Source: Actinospica sp035493475
GTDB taxonomy: Bacteria; Actinomycetota; Actinomycetes; Streptomycetales; Catenulisporaceae
DNA length: 64,000 bases
Direction: 5' to 3'
NCBI GenBank assembly: GCA_035493475.1
Contig: DATJIF010000174.1
Coordinates: forward strand, 42,191 to 106,190
Positions within the stretch are counted from its first letter, which is position 1. Every line of letters starts with the position of its first letter. Below, piece by piece: positions 50,473-61,044 of the stretch. Under the pieces are notes generated by a model, which was not told the origin of the DNA, did not search any database, and was given only the letters and a program-made list of their open reading frames with translations. A program made the translations under genes and the position numbers.

Positions 50473-50810
50473 CAGGAGCTCCGCCCCACGTAGCGGATGA
50501 CCTCGACGTCGTCGATGATCACCAGGCCCTCCGTCACCAGTTCGTCGAGCTGCGGCAGGAACTCGTCGATGCGCGCGCGTTCGTCCACGATGACGATCGC
50601 GACCGGCAGGTCCTGGGACAGGCTGAGGAACCGCGTCGTGTGGATGTGGCTGCTGGCGCCGAAGCCCTCGATGCCGCGCATCACGGTCGCGCCCGCCAGC
50701 CCGGCACGATGCGCGCGCTGCACGATCTCGGTGTAGAGCGGGTGGTGGCGGTACTGGTCGCTCTCGCCGATGAAGATCGTCAGCCGACGCGCGGGTCCGG
50801 TGAGTCTCAT
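50472..50810 (-). CDS. DUF190 protein of the fluoride channel locus
   Basis: 112-aa soluble protein with the DUF190 pattern RLTIFIGESDQYRHHPLYTE and GIEGFG, plus an ending IIDDVEVIRYVG. It is nested between the two crcB genes with 1- and 4-bp overlaps. DUF190 is a PII-like domain that could regulate the channel. Confidence 0.92.
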   Translation of the reverse strand: MRLTGPARRLTIFIGESDQYRHHPLYTEIVQRAHRAGLAGATVMRGIEGFGASSHIHTTRFLSLSQDLPVAIVIVDERARIDEFLPQLDELVTEGLVIIDDVEVIRYVGRSS

Positions 50811-51322
50811 CGCAGCGCCTCCGATTCGCTCGATTCGGTGTGCTGTTCGGGCACGGCCGCCTCTTCGGTACCGCGGGTGTTGCGGTAGGCGACCAGCGCG
50901 CGGCCGACCGCGAGGCCGAGGGTGGTCGCGGCGAGTCCGGCGAAGAGCGAGCCGAAGACGTTGGCCGCGGCCACGCCGTAGCGGCCGGCCGAGATCAGCT
51001 TGTCGGTGTCCACCATCCAGGTGGAGAACGTCGTGTACGCCCCGCAGAAGCCCGTGCAGAACAGGGGCCTGAGGTACTTCGTGGGCGGCCAGACCTCGAG
51101 GATCAGCACCAGCAGCAGCGCCAGGATGAAGGAGCCGGAGATGTTGATCGCGAAGATCGTCGCCGGGAACGTGGCGTGCGCCGTCGGGAAGGCCAGGCCC
51201 AGCAGATAGCGCGCCTCCCCGCCCGCGAAGCCGCCGAGCGCGATGGCGGCGAGCACCCGCGGGTCCTGCCGTCGCCGGCGCGGCCGGGGCGCGAAGGGAC
51301 GTCCGTCGACTTCGGGGGCCAT
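50807..51322 (-). CDS. crcB: CrcB/FluC fluoride channel, subunit 2
   Basis: 171-aa protein from ATG 51322. Four helices and the motif GFCGAYTTFSTW mark the CrcB family; the C-terminal 25 residues are an acidic extension absent from the smaller paralogue. There is no ribosome site; instead a TATACG -10-like box lies 8 bp before the ATG and suggests a leaderless transcript. The gene diverges from purD, 26 bp away. Confidence 0.9.
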   Translation of the reverse strand: MAPEVDGRPFAPRPRRRRQDPRVLAAIALGGFAGGEARYLLGLAFPTAHATFPATIFAINISGSFILALLLVLILEVWPPTKYLRPLFCTGFCGAYTTFSTWMVDTDKLISAGRYGVAAANVFGSLFAGLAATTLGLAVGRALVAYRNTRGTEEAAVPEQHTESSESEALR

Positions 51323-51348
51323 AGCGACAGCGTATAGGCTCAACGACC

Positions 51349-52650
51349 GTGAAGATTCTGGTCATCGGCGGCGGCGGCCGCGAGCACGCCATCTGCGTCG
51401 CCCTCAGCAAGGACGACTCCGTCACCGCGCTGCACTGCGCCCCCGGCAACCCGGGCATCGCGCAGGTCGCCGAGACGCACCCGGTGGACGCGCTCGACGG
51501 GGCCGCGGTGGCCACGCTGGCGCTGCAGCTGGGCGTGGACCTGGTCGTGGTCGGCCCGGAGGCGCCGCTGGTGGCCGGGGTGGCGGACGCGGTGCGCGCG
51601 ACCGGGACCGCCTGCTTCGGCCCGACCCGAGAGGCCGCGCAGCTGGAGGGCTCGAAGGCCTTCTCCAAGGACGTCATGGCCGGGGCCGGGGTGCCGACCG
51701 CCGAGTCCTTCGTGTGCACGACGGTCGAGGAGGCGGAGCACGCGCTCGACGCCTTCGGCCCGACCTACGTGGTCAAGGACGACGCGCTGGCCGCGGGCAA
51801 GGGCGTCGTGGTGACGGACGACCGGGCGGCCGCGCTGGACCACGTGCGCGACTGCGTGCTGCGGCCCGGCGGCGGACGCGTCGTCGTCGAGGCCTTCCTG
51901 GACGGGCCCGAGGTCTCGCTGTTCGCGATCACCGACGGCACGACCGTGCTCCCGTTGCAGCCCGCGCAGGACTTCAAGCGGATCGGCGACGGCGACTCCG
52001 GGCCGAACACCGGCGGCATGGGCGCCTACTCGCCGCTGGACTGGGCCCCGGAGGGCCTGGTCGACGAGGTGATGGAGCGGGTGCTGCAGCCGACCGTGGA
52101 CGAACTGCGCCGCCGCGGCACGCCGTTCGCCGGGCTGCTGTACGCCGGGCTCGCGCTGACCAGCCGCGGCACCCGCGTCGTCGAGTTCAACGCGCGCTTC
52201 GGCGACCCGGAGACGCAGGTCGTGCTGCCGCTGCTGAAGACCCCGCTGGCCGGCGTGCTGCTGCGCGCCGCGACCGGCACGCTCGCCGACCAGGAGCCGC
52301 TGAGCTGGCACGACGGCGCCGCGGTCACCGTCGTGCTGGCCTCCGACGGCTACCCGGCGAGCTCGCACACCGGCGACGTGATCCGCGGCGTGCGCGCGGC
52401 CGAGATGCTCTCCGCGCCGACCGGCGGTTCGGTGACGGTGTACCAGGCCGGGACCGCGCGCAACGCCGAGGGCGAGCTCGTCACCGCCGGCGGCCGGGTG
52501 CTCGCGGTGACCGGGCGCGGCCGGGACCTGGCCGGGGCGCGCAAACTGGCCTACGCGGGCGTCACCGAGGTCGGCTTCGACGGCGCGCAGCACCGCACCG
52601 ACATCGCGTCGGCGGCGCTCGCCGGAACGGTGCGCCCGGCCGACGCGTAG
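51349..52650 (+). CDS. purD: PurD, phosphoribosylamine-glycine ligase
   Basis: 433-aa ATP-grasp enzyme that joins phosphoribosylamine and glycine in the second step of purine synthesis. It starts at GTG 51349 with ILVIGGGGREHA. KDDALAAGKGVVV and the late FNARFGDPETQ motif for ATP and metal binding are visible. Length is as expected. The pur genes purB, purC and others follow at 54 kb. Confidence 0.97.
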   Translation: MKILVIGGGGREHAICVALSKDDSVTALHCAPGNPGIAQVAETHPVDALDGAAVATLALQLGVDLVVVGPEAPLVAGVADAVRATGTACFGPTREAAQLEGSKAFSKDVMAGAGVPTAESFVCTTVEEAEHALDAFGPTYVVKDDALAAGKGVVVTDDRAAALDHVRDCVLRPGGGRVVVEAFLDGPEVSLFAITDGTTVLPLQPAQDFKRIGDGDSGPNTGGMGAYSPLDWAPEGLVDEVMERVLQPTVDELRRRGTPFAGLLYAGLALTSRGTRVVEFNARFGDPETQVVLPLLKTPLAGVLLRAATGTLADQEPLSWHDGAAVTVVLASDGYPASSHTGDVIRGVRAAEMLSAPTGGSVTVYQAGTARNAEGELVTAGGRVLAVTGRGRDLAGARKLAYAGVTEVGFDGAQHRTDIASAALAGTVRPADA

Positions 52651-52773
52651 CGCACCGTTCAATCACTCATACGAGCGCATCCCGGGCCTTCCCGGGTGCC
52701 GTGCCGCGCTGACCGGCGCTACAGTCCGGAATAAGGGACTCTTCGGTCCCGCAGCGGAGCACTTCGGGAGCGG

Positions 52774-54081
52774 GTGAACGCGGTGGGCGTCACGGACCAG
52801 CCGGTGCGGCTGGCCAGGGCGATCCTGCGGATCGGGGCCCTGGCGGTCGCGCTCTGGGTGCTGCTGGGCACCGGGGTCGCGGCGCTGGCCGCCTGGCTGC
52901 TGCCCGGCTACGTCGCGCTCGGCGCCGCGGTCGCGGTGCTCGGCTTCACCGCGGTGCCGGTCTGGCGCTTCCACCGGATAGCCCCGCCCGCCTCGGAGAC
53001 GGTGCCGCTGGAGAACGCGGACCGCAGCGAGCTCGCGCTGATCGTGCGGCAGATCTCGGCCGCGCTCGGCGTGCCGGTGCCCGCGGCGATAGAACTCTCC
53101 CCGGACTGCGACGCCTGGCTCGAACCCCGGGTCGGCGGTCCGGTGCTGGTGGTCGGGACGCCGTTCCTGTGGTGGCTGCGGGTGAGCGAGCTGCGCGGGC
53201 TGCTGGCGCCGGTGATCGCGGGCCTGGAGGCGGCGCACGACCCGGCCGTCGTCCGGGCCCGTCGCATCGTGCGGCGTCTGGACTGCGCGCAGCGGCAGGG
53301 CTGCGCACCCTGGCCGCGCGGCCTGCTGGCCCGGGTGGCGGACGGCTGCCGGGCCCGGGCCGAGGGGATGGAGCGGGTGATCGCGGCGCAGGCCTCGCAG
53401 CGGGCCAGGATCGTGGAGCCGGCCGGGCGGGTGTACGCGCACGAGCAGGTGGGCCTGGTCGCGGCGGCCTGGGACCGGCTGCTGACCCGGCTGGCGTATC
53501 CGGCCTGGGACGCGGGCTACGCGCCGAACGCGCTGAACGCCGCGCTGGTGTCCGCGCTGGTGGAGCTCGGCGAGCGGGACCGGGTGGGCGTCGGGCTCGC
53601 GGACCGGCTGAGCGAGCGGCCCGGCTGCGACCTGCTGGACGAGCCGGGGGAGGTGGACCGGGCGGTGTCCGCGATCGTGCCGGTGGTCTACCAGGCCGAG
53701 CCGGTGGACCGGGCGCTGGACTGGGGCGACTACACCCGGCTGGTCGCCGAGCCGCTGCTGCGCAAGGCGGCGGCCGCGGCGCCGGACCACCCCCTCGTGG
53801 CGAAGACCAGGGCCCTGCTGCTCGCCCCCGCACCCAGTACGACGATCACACCGATACCCGACGCCGGCGACGGCGAGCTCCCGGCCGGGCTGCGCGCCGT
53901 GCTCCAGTGCGGGCTGGTCGACCTCGGCTACGCGAACTTCACCGTGGACTGGCTGGACGGCGTCGTGCTGCGGGACGCGGCCGGGCTGACCGTGCCGGTG
54001 GACGAGATCGTGCACGCGCTCGTCGACTACTCCGACTTCACCCCGCTGCGGGACTGGCTCTCCTACGCAGCCCGGCTCTAG
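52774..54081 (+). CDS. Membrane-anchored hypothetical protein
   Basis: 435-aa protein starting at GTG. Two hydrophobic segments (about 14-45) anchor the N-terminus; a large soluble part with RSELALIVRQISAALGVPVP and VVGTPFLWWLRVSEL follows, reminiscent of catalytically inactive M48-like protease proteins, but no HExxH motif is present. The gene is often placed between purD and purB in actinobacteria, though function is unknown. Confidence 0.6.
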   Translation: MNAVGVTDQPVRLARAILRIGALAVALWVLLGTGVAALAAWLLPGYVALGAAVAVLGFTAVPVWRFHRIAPPASETVPLENADRSELALIVRQISAALGVPVPAAIELSPDCDAWLEPRVGGPVLVVGTPFLWWLRVSELRGLLAPVIAGLEAAHDPAVVRARRIVRRLDCAQRQGCAPWPRGLLARVADGCRARAEGMERVIAAQASQRARIVEPAGRVYAHEQVGLVAAAWDRLLTRLAYPAWDAGYAPNALNAALVSALVELGERDRVGVGLADRLSERPGCDLLDEPGEVDRAVSAIVPVVYQAEPVDRALDWGDYTRLVAEPLLRKAAAAAPDHPLVAKTRALLLAPAPSTTITPIPDAGDGELPAGLRAVLQCGLVDLGYANFTVDWLDGVVLRDAAGLTVPVDEIVHALVDYSDFTPLRDWLSYAARL

Positions 54082-54159
54082 CCCTCCGGCAGCGGTTAGG
54101 ATCGTGGGCGGCGGGCCAGGTCTGTCCCGCTGAAATCCTCCCCGAAGGAGCGATCCGTC

Positions 54160-55470
54160 GTGATCGGACGGTACACACTTCCGGACATGGGCCGAGTCTG
54201 GTCCGAAGCTCACAAGTACGAACTCTGGTGCCAGGTCGAGACCCTGGTCATGGAGGCGCACGCGGCGGCCGGGGTGGTCCCCGCCGACGCGCTCGAGGCG
54301 GTGCGCAAGGCGCCGGCCCCCACCCCCGAGGCGGTCGCCGAGATCGAGGCGGTCACCCAGCACGACGTCATCGCGTTCCTGAGCGCCTGGGCCGACAACA
54401 CCGAGCCGCGCGAGGCCGCGGCCTACGTGCACTTCGGCATGACGTCCTCCGACCTGCTGGACACGGCGCTCGCGCTGCAGCTGGTCGAGGCCACGGACAT
54501 CCTGCTCGAGAAGGCGGACCGGCTGGTCGCCGTGCTCCGCGACCACGCCCTCGCGCACCGGAACACGCTGCGCGTCGGGCGCACCCACGGCATCCACGGC
54601 GAGCCGGACGTGTGGGGCCACCGGGTGGCCGACTTCGCGTTCGGCGTCGCGCGGTCCCGGGACCGGCTGCGCCGCTCGCGCGCGGCCGTCGGCGTGATGG
54701 CGATCTCGGGTGCGGTGGGCACGTACTCGAACATCGACCCGGCCGTCGAGGCGTACGTGGCGCAGAAGCTGGACCTGAAGGCGGCGGACGTCTCCACTCA
54801 GGTCGTGCTGCGCGACGGGATCTCCGAGTGGGTCAGCGACCTGGCGATCATGGCCACGGTGCTCGAGGCGATCGCGCTCGAGGTGCGGCACGGACAGCGG
54901 ACCGAGGTCAGGGAGCTGTCCGAGGCGTTCGGCAAGGGCCAGAAGGGCTCCTCCGCGATGCCGCACAAGAAGAACCCGATCATCTCGGAGCGGATCGCGG
55001 GCATGGCGCGGATCGTGCGCGGGCAGATCGTGCCGGTGATGGAGGGCATCCCGCTGTGGCACGAGCGGGACATCTCGCACTCGTCCACCGAGCGGATCGC
55101 GCTGCCGGACGCCTCGATCGCGCTGGACTACCTGCTGAATCTGACGATCCGGCTGGTCGACGGCCTGGTCGTGAACGAGGCTCGGATGCTCGCCAACCTG
55201 GAGTCCACCGGCGGGCTGATCTACACCTCCACGGTGCTGCTCGAGCTCGTCGAGATGGGCCTGGAGCGCGACACGCAGGCGTACCCGCTGACCCAGCGCG
55301 CGGCGATGAAGACCTGGGAGACCGGCCGGCCGTTCCGCGAGACGCTGCGCGAGGAGGCCGCCGAGGCGAACCTGGAGATCGACGAGAAGCGGCTGGACGA
55401 GGTCTGCCGTCCGGAGCGCTTCGTCACCCGGCTCGACGGGATGTTCGCGAAGCTGGCGGACCTGAAGTGA
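54160..55470 (+). CDS. purB: PurB, adenylosuccinate lyase
   Basis: 436-aa enzyme of the fumarase/aspartase superfamily. It cleaves SAICAR and adenylosuccinate, releasing fumarate. Family signature GSSAMPHKKNP is visible, as are a catalytic-loop-like THGIHGEP and MTSSDLLDTAL. GTG 54160 follows GAAGGAG. Its stop overlaps the purC start (GTGA), so the two genes are coupled. Confidence 0.97.
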   Translation: MIGRYTLPDMGRVWSEAHKYELWCQVETLVMEAHAAAGVVPADALEAVRKAPAPTPEAVAEIEAVTQHDVIAFLSAWADNTEPREAAAYVHFGMTSSDLLDTALALQLVEATDILLEKADRLVAVLRDHALAHRNTLRVGRTHGIHGEPDVWGHRVADFAFGVARSRDRLRRSRAAVGVMAISGAVGTYSNIDPAVEAYVAQKLDLKAADVSTQVVLRDGISEWVSDLAIMATVLEAIALEVRHGQRTEVRELSEAFGKGQKGSSAMPHKKNPIISERIAGMARIVRGQIVPVMEGIPLWHERDISHSSTERIALPDASIALDYLLNLTIRLVDGLVVNEARMLANLESTGGLIYTSTVLLELVEMGLERDTQAYPLTQRAAMKTWETGRPFRETLREEAAEANLEIDEKRLDEVCRPERFVTRLDGMFAKLADLK

Positions 55471-56369
55471 CCGACACGCTGACCGATGTCCCCGGCGTGC
55501 GGCATCTCGGGTCCGGCAAGGTGCGCGAACTGTACGAGGTGGACGGCAAGCTGCTGCTCGTGGCCTCGGACCGGATCTCCGCGTTCGACTACGTGCTGGA
55601 CACCCCGATCCCGGACAAGGGCAGGATCCTCACCCAGCTGAGTCTCTGGTGGTTCGAGCAGCTGGCCGACCTGGTGCCGAATCACCTGGTCACGACCGAT
55701 CCGGCGATGTTTCCCGTGGAACTTCGCGATCACAAGGACTTGCTATCGGGCCGCTCCATGCTCTGCGAGCGGCTGTCCATGATCGAGATCGAGTGCGTCG
55801 CGCGCGGCTACCTGACCGGCTCCGGACTGGCCGAGTACCAGGCGCACGGGACGGCGTGCGGCATCGCGCTGCCACCCGGGCTCGTGGACGGATCGCGGCT
55901 CGCCGAACCGATTTTCACACCGGCGGCCAAGGCGGCGGTCGGCGAGCACGACGAGAACATCGACTTCGCCGAGACCGCGCGCCGGGTCGGTGCGGAGCTG
56001 GCCGCGGAGATCCGCGAGCTGACCCTCGCGATCTACCGCCGGGCGCACGAGATCGCGGCCGAGCGCGGGATCATCCTGGCCGACACCAAGTTCGAGTTCG
56101 GACAGCGCGCGGACGGCACGGTCGTGCTGGCCGACGAGGTGCTCACGCCGGACTCCTCGCGCTTCTGGCCCGCCGACCTCTGGGAGCCGGGGCACGCGCA
56201 GTCCTCGTACGACAAGCAGTACGTGCGCGACTGGCTCACCTCCGCCGAGTCCGGCTGGGACCGGAAGTCCGGCGAGGCGCCGCCCGCGCTGCCGGACGAG
56301 GTGGTCGAGCGCACGCGCGGCCGCTACGTCGAGGCCTACGAGCGGCTGACGGGCCGCGTGTTCACATAG
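55467..56369 (+). CDS. purC: PurC, SAICAR synthase
   Basis: 300-aa enzyme that joins aspartate to CAIR with ATP. It has HLGSGKVRELYEVDGKLLL, the ASDRISAFD core and later GIILADTKFEFG and LTPDSSRFW. The GTG start overlaps the purB stop. The length matches the family. A terminator hairpin lies directly after the gene. Confidence 0.97.
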   Translation: MTDTLTDVPGVRHLGSGKVRELYEVDGKLLLVASDRISAFDYVLDTPIPDKGRILTQLSLWWFEQLADLVPNHLVTTDPAMFPVELRDHKDLLSGRSMLCERLSMIEIECVARGYLTGSGLAEYQAHGTACGIALPPGLVDGSRLAEPIFTPAAKAAVGEHDENIDFAETARRVGAELAAEIRELTLAIYRRAHEIAAERGIILADTKFEFGQRADGTVVLADEVLTPDSSRFWPADLWEPGHAQSSYDKQYVRDWLTSAESGWDRKSGEAPPALPDEVVERTRGRYVEAYERLTGRVFT

Positions 56370-56384
56370 GTGCAGGTCAGCCGG

Positions 56385-56415
56385 ACCCGGGCGGGGGCAC
56401 TGCCTCCGCCCGGGT
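56385..56415 (+). terminator. Hairpin after purC
   Basis: A perfect 10-bp stem (ACCCGGGCGG) with an 11-nt loop lies 15 bp past the purC stop. There is no T tract, but actinobacterial terminators often lack one. It separates purBC from purSQL. Confidence 0.65.
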
Positions 56416-56481
56416 AGGCTTGAGGCACCGCCAACAGCGATCACACGCGGACGTGTGTGGTCACGACACCGGGAGCGTTTC

Positions 56482-56727
56482 ATGGCACGCGTCGTGGTAG
56501 ACGTCATGCTGAAGCCGGAGATCCTCGACCCGCAAGGGCAGGCAGTCAATCGCGCGTTGCCGCGCCTGGGCTTCGACGGGGTCGTCGACGTCCGCCAGGG
56601 CAAGCGCTTCGAGGTGGAGCTGACCGGGCCGGCCGACGAGGCCGCGCTCGCCAGGGTCCGCGAGATGGCCGAGAAGCTGCTCGCCAACACCGTGATCGAG
56701 GAGTATCGAGTGCGGGTGGAGGACTGA
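56482..56727 (+). CDS. purS: PurS, FGAM synthase small subunit
   Basis: 81-aa structural subunit of the PurSQL FGAM synthase. It reads VVVDVMLKPEILDPQGQAVN and FEVELTG. Its stop overlaps the purQ start (TGATG), which ensures stoichiometric synthesis. Confidence 0.96.
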   Translation: MARVVVDVMLKPEILDPQGQAVNRALPRLGFDGVVDVRQGKRFEVELTGPADEAALARVREMAEKLLANTVIEEYRVRVED

Positions 56728-57412
56728 TGCCGGCCCGCATCGGCGTCGTCACCTTCCCCGGCACCCAGGACGACACCGACGCGCTGCGCGCCGCCCGCGT
56801 GGTCGGCGCCGAGCCCGTCGCGCTCTGGCACCGCGACCCCGCGCTGCACGGCGTGGACGCGGTGATCCTGCCGGGCGGCTTCTCCTACGGCGACTACCTG
56901 CGCGCCGGCGCCATCGCCCGGTTCTCCCCGGTGATGGAGGCGGTCATCGCGGCCGCCCGCGAGGGCCTGCCGGTCCTCGGCATCTGCAACGGCTTCCAGA
57001 TCCTGTGCGAGTCGCACCTGCTGCCGGGCGCGCTGATCCGCAACGCGGGCACGCTGTTCATCAACCGGGACGTCAAGCTGCGGGTCGAGTCGACCTCGAC
57101 CGCGTGGACCTCGGACTACACGGTCGGCCAGGAGATCCTGATCCCGATCAAGAACGGCGAGGGCAAGTTCGCCGCCGACGAGAAGGTGCTCGACGAGCTC
57201 GAGGCCGAGGGCCGCGTGATCGCCCGCTACGTCGACAACCCGAACGGCTCGGCACGGGACATCGCCGGTATCGCGAACGCGGCCGGGAACGTCGTCGGCC
57301 TTATGCCGCACCCGGAGCACGCCATCGAGGACCTCACCGGCCCGTACCCCGGCCCGGCCACCGACGGCCTGCCCTTCTTCACGTCCGTTCTGAAGCAGCT
57401 GGTGAACGCCTG

Positions 57413-57413
<1 letters not shown>
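56727..57413 (+). CDS. purQ: PurQ, FGAM synthase glutaminase subunit
   Basis: 228-aa class I glutamine amidotransferase. The catalytic Cys lies in GICNGFQIL and the His/Glu pair in PHPEHA; FPGTQDDTDALRAA begins the family. It supplies ammonia to PurL for converting FGAR to FGAM. It overlaps purS and purL by 1 bp on each side (TGATG). Confidence 0.97.
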
Positions 57414-59683
<2,270 letters not shown>

Positions 59684-59703
59684 GCGGAATCCGGAATCCG
59701 TCG

Positions 59704-59988
59704 ATGGAGCGCAAGGAGCTCGCCGCCGCGGTCAAGGAATCAGTACGCGCATTCGCGCAGAAGGTTCCCGGCCGCAGCGTCGAGCTCCGCGTCCCGCCCT
59801 TCGTAGCGGTCCAGTGCGTCGAAGGCCCCCGCCACACCCGCGGCACCCCGCCCAACATCGTCGAGACCGACGCCGCCACCTGGCTCGCCCTCGCCGACGG
59901 CACCCTGGCCTGGTCCGACGCCGTGGCCGACGGCCGCATCTCCGCCTCGGGACCGCGAAGCGATCTCAGTATGTATCTCCCCCTGTAG
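59704..59988 (+). CDS. Sterol-carrier-like small protein
   Basis: 94-aa protein of the SCP/MDMPI-related family (VPGRSVELRVPPFVAVQC ... WLALADGTLAWSDAVADGRISASG). Such a gene sits next to purL and purF in many actinobacteria, but its link to purine synthesis is unknown. Only 20 bp after purL, so probably cotranscribed. Confidence 0.8.
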   Translation: MERKELAAAVKESVRAFAQKVPGRSVELRVPPFVAVQCVEGPRHTRGTPPNIVETDAATWLALADGTLAWSDAVADGRISASGPRSDLSMYLPL

Positions 59989-60034
59989 CATCGTCTCCGT
60001 TGGATCGGAGAATTCAATAAGGGGTGGGGAATTC

Positions 60035-60976
60035 ATGCGTTCTCGTACTGCTGCCGTCTGCGCGGCGGCTCTCATCGGCGCGGCCGCGTTCACGCCGCTG
60101 TCGGCGCAGGCGGCGGACGAGGTGCCGGGCACCTTGATCGTCATGGGCGACACCAATCCGACCACGTTGACCGGGGTCTCGCAGGCGGCCTACACGATGA
60201 CGGGCCACCACAACCAGCAGATCGTGGCCGTCACCACGACCGGCGCCGTCGACTTCAGCTACCAGCCGTGGACCGGCGTGTGGCGAAGCTGGCAGACGTT
60301 GGCCCAGCCGGGTGTGACGGTCAAGGGCGTCGGCATCGCGGGTATGCCGGACGGCTCCTCGCAGCTGATCGAGGTCACCTCGACCGGACAGCTGCTGCAC
60401 ACCATCCGCAACAACGACACCACCTGGCAGGCCGGTTGGGCCTCTCCCGCCGGATCGACCGGCTTCAAGCAGGCGGCCATCACCGCGATGCCGGACGGCT
60501 CCGCCCAGCTCGTCGCCGTCACCACCAGTGGCGTGCTGATGCACAACATCCGCTTCGCCAACGGCAGCTGGCAGGGCTGGCGCGCTCTGAGCCAGCCCGG
60601 CGTCACCGTGACGGACGCGAGCATCGCAGGCCTCGAAGACGGTACGGCGCAGATCATCGAGGTCACCTCCACCGGCGTGCTCAAGCACAACCTGCGCGAG
60701 GCGAACGGCAGCTGGCAGACCGGCGGCTGGGGCACCCCGAGCGGCGCGACCGGCATCACCCAGGCCACCATCACCGGAATCGACGCGACCGGCTCGGAGA
60801 TCGCGGCCCTGCTGCCCGACGGCCTGGTCGAGACCGTCGACCGCAACCCGGACGGTTCGTGGACGGGCTGGACCGAGCAGGAGAAGAACGACCCGGACCC
60901 GGTCACCTTCAGCTACGTCTACGTCGGCGGGCACCCGGTCTACCACAGCGAGCAGATCGAAGTGACCAGCAACTGA
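60035..60976 (+). CDS. Secreted beta-propeller-like protein
   Basis: 313-aa protein starting at ATG behind GGGGTGGGG. A Sec signal peptide ends near AQA-A (26-27). The remainder contains about five repeats of approximately 45 residues with a G-x-W-x-x-W element and QLIEVTSTGQLLHTIR-like strands, as in PLL/tachylectin-like beta-propellers that bind sugars. Repeats alternate VTDAS and W-x-x-W. It interrupts the pur cluster between the SCP-like gene and purF, and a strong hairpin follows. Confidence 0.75.
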   Translation: MRSRTAAVCAAALIGAAAFTPLSAQAADEVPGTLIVMGDTNPTTLTGVSQAAYTMTGHHNQQIVAVTTTGAVDFSYQPWTGVWRSWQTLAQPGVTVKGVGIAGMPDGSSQLIEVTSTGQLLHTIRNNDTTWQAGWASPAGSTGFKQAAITAMPDGSAQLVAVTTSGVLMHNIRFANGSWQGWRALSQPGVTVTDASIAGLEDGTAQIIEVTSTGVLKHNLREANGSWQTGGWGTPSGATGITQATITGIDATGSEIAALLPDGLVETVDRNPDGSWTGWTEQEKNDPDPVTFSYVYVGGHPVYHSEQIEVTSN

Positions 60977-60982
60977 GGCGTG

Positions 60983-61020
60983 CGGGCCCCGGTTCGGTCT
61001 CAAGGGCTGATCGGGGCCCG
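60983..61020 (+). terminator. Hairpin after the beta-propeller gene
   Basis: CGGGCCCCG at 60983-60991 pairs perfectly with CGGGGCCCG at 61012-61020. It lies 7 bp past the stop of the secreted protein and just before purF, so it insulates purF. Confidence 0.65.
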
Positions 61021-61044
61021 TCGGCCATGACGTAGACTGGGGGC

